Position numbers and translations under genes: made by a program. This document shows positions 61,030-64,000 of a stretch of 64,000 bases of DNA, piece after piece; position 1 is the stretch's first letter, and every line of letters starts with the position of its first letter. The notes below the pieces were generated by a model. That model was not told where the DNA came from and searched no databases. It was given only the letters and a program-made list of their open reading frames with translations. Source of the DNA: Clostridia bacterium (GTDB taxonomy: Bacteria > Bacillota > Clostridia > Oscillospirales > Acutalibacteraceae); NCBI GenBank assembly GCA_017517135.1, contig JAFXAK010000010.1:1-64000 (forward strand). The letters are read 5' to 3'.

Positions 61030-61530
61030 GTGATTATTTTAGGTATCGATCCGGGCTATGCTATCGTGGGTTACGGAATAATCAGATATGAAAAAAACAA
61101 ATTCACGGTGCTTGATTTCGGTGCAATAACAACACCGGCAAAGGTTGATTTTTCAGATCGTATAATGTCAATTTATGCTGACCTTGAATATCTTTTTCAG
61201 AAATATAAGCCTGATGCCATGGCAATTGAAAAGCTCTTTTTCAACACAAACAAAAAGACTGCCGTTGATGTTGCACAGGCAAGAGGAGTAATACTGCTTG
61301 CCGCCAGGAAAAACGGTGCGCAATGCTTTGAGTATACGCCCTTACAGGTAAAGCAAAGTGTTGTCGGCTACGGCAGGGCAGAAAAAAAACAGGTTCAGGA
61401 AATGACGAGACAGCTGTTGGGATTAAGTGCCGTTCCCAAGCCTGATGATACGGCAGATGCACTTGCAATGGCAATCTGCCACGCACACTCAAGCGGCTCA
61501 AGCTTTTCTCTTTTGAAGAATATCAGATAA
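61030..61530 (+). CDS. ruvC: Holliday junction endonuclease RuvC
   Basis: A 166-residue RuvC starting at GTG with GGAGTGAT upstream. Catalytic acids: Asp in ILGIDPGYAIVGYG (Asp6), AIEKLFFNTN with Glu near 66, and DDTADALAMAICH (about 136-148) with two Asp. It cuts four-way junctions moved by RuvAB. It starts the ruvC-ruvA-ruvB-glmM operon. Confidence 0.97.
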   Translation: MIILGIDPGYAIVGYGIIRYEKNKFTVLDFGAITTPAKVDFSDRIMSIYADLEYLFQKYKPDAMAIEKLFFNTNKKTAVDVAQARGVILLAARKNGAQCFEYTPLQVKQSVVGYGRAEKKQVQEMTRQLLGLSAVPKPDDTADALAMAICHAHSSGSSFSLLKNIR

Positions 61531-61545
61531 AATACGGGGGAAGAT

Positions 61546-62154
61546 ATGTTTTACAGTTTAACGGGTAAAATTATATATACAGACGCTTCAACTGTTGCCG
61601 TTGAATGCGGTGGTGTTGCTTTCAGGTGCACAACATCAATCAATACTTTGCAGAAAACGGGCGGTGCGGGTAATACTGTTACCTTGTACACCTATCTGCA
61701 TATCCGTGAGGATGCTATGGAGCTGTTCGGCTTCTATGACAACGAGGAGCTTGAAAGCTTCAGGCTGCTTATAAGTGTTTCGGGTGTAGGGCCGAAGGCG
61801 GCTATTGCGATTCTTTCGGTGCTCACTCCCTCTGCACTCGCTGTCTGTGTAACCTCAGGCGATGCAAAAACAATAACAAAGGCACAAGGCGTTGGTGCTA
61901 AGATTGCACAGAGAATAGTGCTTGAATTAAAGGATAAGCTTTCAAAGACGGTTCCGTCACAGATTGCCGTTTCCGAATTTTCGTCAATGGGTTTAAGTTC
62001 GTCAAATGCAAACAAATCAGAAGCCGTAAGTGCCTTGGCTGCTCTCGGATATACACACTCTGATGCTTCTTCGGTTATTGCAAAGCTTGACGATTCGCTG
62101 AGTGTTCAGGAGCTTATAAAGCAGGGCTTGAAATTACTCTCAAGGGGGATATAA
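61546..62154 (+). CDS. ruvA: Holliday junction DNA helicase subunit RuvA
   Basis: A 202-residue RuvA. The N-terminal OB domain begins with MFYSLTGKIIYTD; two helix-hairpin-helix motifs follow (FRLLISVSGVGPKAAIAILS and VGAKIAQRIVLELKDKL), and the C-terminal domain (AVSALAALGYTHSDA) contacts RuvB. The tetramer binds the junction. Fifteen bases after ruvC. Confidence 0.97.
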   Translation: MFYSLTGKIIYTDASTVAVECGGVAFRCTTSINTLQKTGGAGNTVTLYTYLHIREDAMELFGFYDNEELESFRLLISVSGVGPKAAIAILSVLTPSALAVCVTSGDAKTITKAQGVGAKIAQRIVLELKDKLSKTVPSQIAVSEFSSMGLSSSNANKSEAVSALAALGYTHSDASSVIAKLDDSLSVQELIKQGLKLLSRGI

Positions 62155-62157
62155 AAA

Positions 62158-63210
62158 ATGGCTATAAATTCTTATGAAGAAAATAATTTCCGTTTGGCTT
62201 CTCCCGAATTCGGAGCAATAGACAGTGATATTGAAATTTCTTTAAGACCGAAAACTCTCGATGAATACATCGGTCAGGAAAAGGTAAAGGATAATCTTGA
62301 TATATATATGCAGGCTGCACTTAACCGCAGTGAACCCCTTGACCATGTACTGCTTTACGGTCCTCCGGGGCTTGGCAAAACAACGCTTGCGGGAATTATT
62401 GCAAACACTATGGGGACACAGATCAGAATAACCTCGGGGCCCGCAATAGAAAAACCGGGCGATCTTGCAGCATTGCTTACTAATCTTAACGAAGGCGACA
62501 TATTATTTATAGACGAAATTCACCGTTTATCAAGAAGTGTTGAGGAAGTTCTTTATCCCGCAATGGAGGATAATGCAATAGATATTATCATCGGCAAGGG
62601 TCCGTCTGCCCGTTCTATAAGGCTTGATTTACAGCCGTTCACACTTGTTGCGGCAACAACGAGAGCAGGACAGCTGAGTGCTCCTCTGAGAGACCGTTTC
62701 GGAGTTGTGCTTCGTCTGGAGCTTTATAATCCGCAGGAATTAGCACAGATAGTCAAGAGAAGCTCTGCAATTTTAGGTGTTGATATAGACGACGAGGGAG
62801 CTTTGGAGATTGCCTCCCGTTCAAGAGGCACACCGAGAATTGCCAACAGACTGCTTCGCAGAGCAAGAGATTTTGCTCAGGTCATAGGCAGCGGAACAAT
62901 AACTCTCAATGATGCACAGACGGCTTTGAAGCGAATGGATATAGACGAGCTCGGGCTTGATAATATAGACCGTCTTATCCTCACAACAATGATAAATAAT
63001 TACGGCGGCGGCCCTGTAGGGCTTGACACAATAGCCGCGGCAATAGGTGAAGAATCTGTCACAATAGAGGATGTATATGAGCCTTATCTTATGCAGATAG
63101 GCTTCCTTGCAAGAACACCGAGAGGAAGAACCGTAACAAAGGCGGCATATACACATCTCGGGCTTTCAGTCCCCCGGACTGCAGATAATTTACAAAGGAG
63201 CTTGTTTTAA
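62158..63210 (+). CDS. ruvB: Holliday junction branch migration ATPase RuvB
   Basis: A 350-residue AAA+ motor. Walker [13 protein letters not shown] (about 65-76), Walker [12 protein letters not shown], sensor 1 [17 protein letters not shown], sensor 2 [13 protein letters not shown] and a C-terminal winged helix (about 270-345). Hexameric rings pump DNA through RuvA. Three bases after ruvA; its stop shares a base with the glmM start. Confidence 0.97.
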   Translation: MAINSYEENNFRLASPEFGAIDSDIEISLRPKTLDEYIGQEKVKDNLDIYMQAALNRSEPLDHVLLYGPPGLGKTTLAGIIANTMGTQIRITSGPAIEKPGDLAALLTNLNEGDILFIDEIHRLSRSVEEVLYPAMEDNAIDIIIGKGPSARSIRLDLQPFTLVAATTRAGQLSAPLRDRFGVVLRLELYNPQELAQIVKRSSAILGVDIDDEGALEIASRSRGTPRIANRLLRRARDFAQVIGSGTITLNDAQTALKRMDIDELGLDNIDRLILTTMINNYGGGPVGLDTIAAAIGEESVTIEDVYEPYLMQIGFLARTPRGRTVTKAAYTHLGLSVPRTADNLQRSLF

Positions 63211-64000
63211 TGGGCAGATTGTTTGGCACAGACGGTGCGAGAGGTATAGCAAATACCGAAATCAGTTGTGAGCTTGCTATGAAAATCGCAAGAGCAACCG
63301 CACTTGTGCTTTCCGAAAACAATGAAAACAAAAAACTCAGAATTTTAATAGGCACGGATACGAGAAAATCGGCAGATATGTTAAGCAGTGCAATAGCAGC
63401 GGGCTTTTGCTCCGTAGGCTGTAATGTTTTGCTCTTAGGTGTTGTTCCCACTCCGGCGGTTGCTTTCCTTGTGAGAGAGTATTCCTACGATGCGGGTGTG
63501 ATGATATCTGCTTCACATAATCCGTGTGAATATAACGGAATAAAAATCTTCCGTTCAAACGGTTATAAGCTTCCCGATGAAATGGAAGAAAAAATAGAAG
63601 CAATAATACTTGACGAGATTGTTCCTGTACCGCTTAAAGTAGGCGGTGAGGTCGGATGTATAATGTCGGGTAAAAATGCTGTTGAGGATTATATCAATCA
63701 TATTGAAAGAACGGCAAATTCCCGTTTTTACGGAATGAAAATAGCTCTTGACTGTGCAAACGGCTCGGCAAGTAAAACTGCAAATGAGCTTTTCCGCAGA
63801 CTCGGCGCTGAATGTTCGCTTATAAATACTTCTCCCGACGGAACGAATATCAATAAGGATTGCGGCTCAACGCACATTGAGAGTCTGCAGACCTTTGTTG
63901 CACAAAACGGATTTGAACTCGGATTTGCCTTTGACGGAGATGCCGACAGACTTCTGTGTGTTGATTCGGACGGTACTCTGGTTGACGGTGACAAGATTCT
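63210..64000 (+). CDS. glmM: Phosphoglucosamine mutase (3' end outside the window)
   Basis: The first 263 codons are seen; the gene runs past the window end. It starts at the ATG of a TAATG overlap with ruvB, with AAAGGAG upstream. [15 protein letters not shown] is the standard start. The catalytic Ser is in MISASHNPCEYNGIK (about 100), and the Mg loop FDGDADRLL lies near 243-251. GlmM turns glucosamine-6-phosphate to glucosamine-1-phosphate for UDP-GlcNAc and peptidoglycan. It needs phosphorylation of that Ser. No frameshift in the visible part. Confidence 0.97.
   Translation, partial: MGRLFGTDGARGIANTEISCELAMKIARATALVLSENNENKKLRILIGTDTRKSADMLSSAIAAGFCSVGCNVLLLGVVPTPAVAFLVREYSYDAGVMISASHNPCEYNGIKIFRSNGYKLPDEMEEKIEAIILDEIVPVPLKVGGEVGCIMSGKNAVEDYINHIERTANSRFYGMKIALDCANGSASKTANELFRRLGAECSLINTSPDGTNINKDCGSTHIESLQTFVAQNGFELGFAFDGDADRLLCVDSDGTLVDGDKI

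Overview
This window looks like a chromosomal segment of a low-GC, spore-forming Clostridia-type Firmicute, probably a gut relative of the Ruminococcaceae/Oscillospiraceae. Reasons: dipicolinate synthase genes dpaA-dpaB behind a SigK-like promoter, T-box leaders on ileS and pheS, an IreB homologue, DUF896 and YerC family proteins, tRNA genes with encoded CCA, strong GGAGG-type ribosome binding sites, and Gram-positive signal peptides. The taxonomic call is inference from gene content; there is no rRNA in the window.

Layout. 1-1190: the end of an integrated element (a tyrosine recombinase cut by the window start) beside a two-tRNA operon. 1.3-6.3 kb: a PHP phosphoesterase / ferredoxin-thioredoxin-reductase-like / thioredoxin trio, then small regulators and a histidine phosphatase. 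6.8-12.2 kb: a 1808-residue secreted protein joining a phosphodiester glycosidase, a metallophosphatase and wall-binding repeats. 12.4-18 kb: DNA glycosylase, metG-tatD operon, and the divergent yerC-methyltransferase-hslO operon. 18.1-28 kb: a secreted alpha/beta hydrolase, tRNA-Leu, an array of palindromes, MATE exporter, secreted glycosidase-like protein, glycerate kinase, a DRE-TIM aldolase, an Asn-rich 51-residue protein and a Rieske/FAD oxidoreductase.

28.1-33.7 kb carries the most unusual locus: a free-standing condensation domain, an acyl/aminoacyl-activating enzyme and an acyl carrier protein in one operon, followed by an Sfp-type phosphopantetheinyl transferase and a membrane M28 peptidase. 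It resembles a dissociated, one-module nonribosomal (or N-acyl amide) assembly line of unknown product. 34.5-44 kb: a class B penicillin-binding protein overlapping mntP, a TIM-barrel isomerase, dpaAB, a T-box-controlled long-form ileS, and an unusual PRPP synthetase. 44-50.6 kb: cytosolic GH92 alpha-mannosidase and a five-gene hexuronate operon (epimerase-like, kdgK, uxuA, SDR oxidoreductase, eda) that turns mannonate/fructuronate into pyruvate and glyceraldehyde-3-phosphate.

50.7-64 kb: ireB and a partner, pheST with its T-box and a structured 3' region, a four-gene operon (HAD phosphatase, GH13 alpha-glucosidase, alpha/beta hydrolase, DUF1624 membrane protein), rpsF-ssb-rpsR, and ruvC-ruvA-ruvB-glmM (glmM cut by the window end). 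No CRISPR array, rRNA operon or complete insertion sequence was seen.
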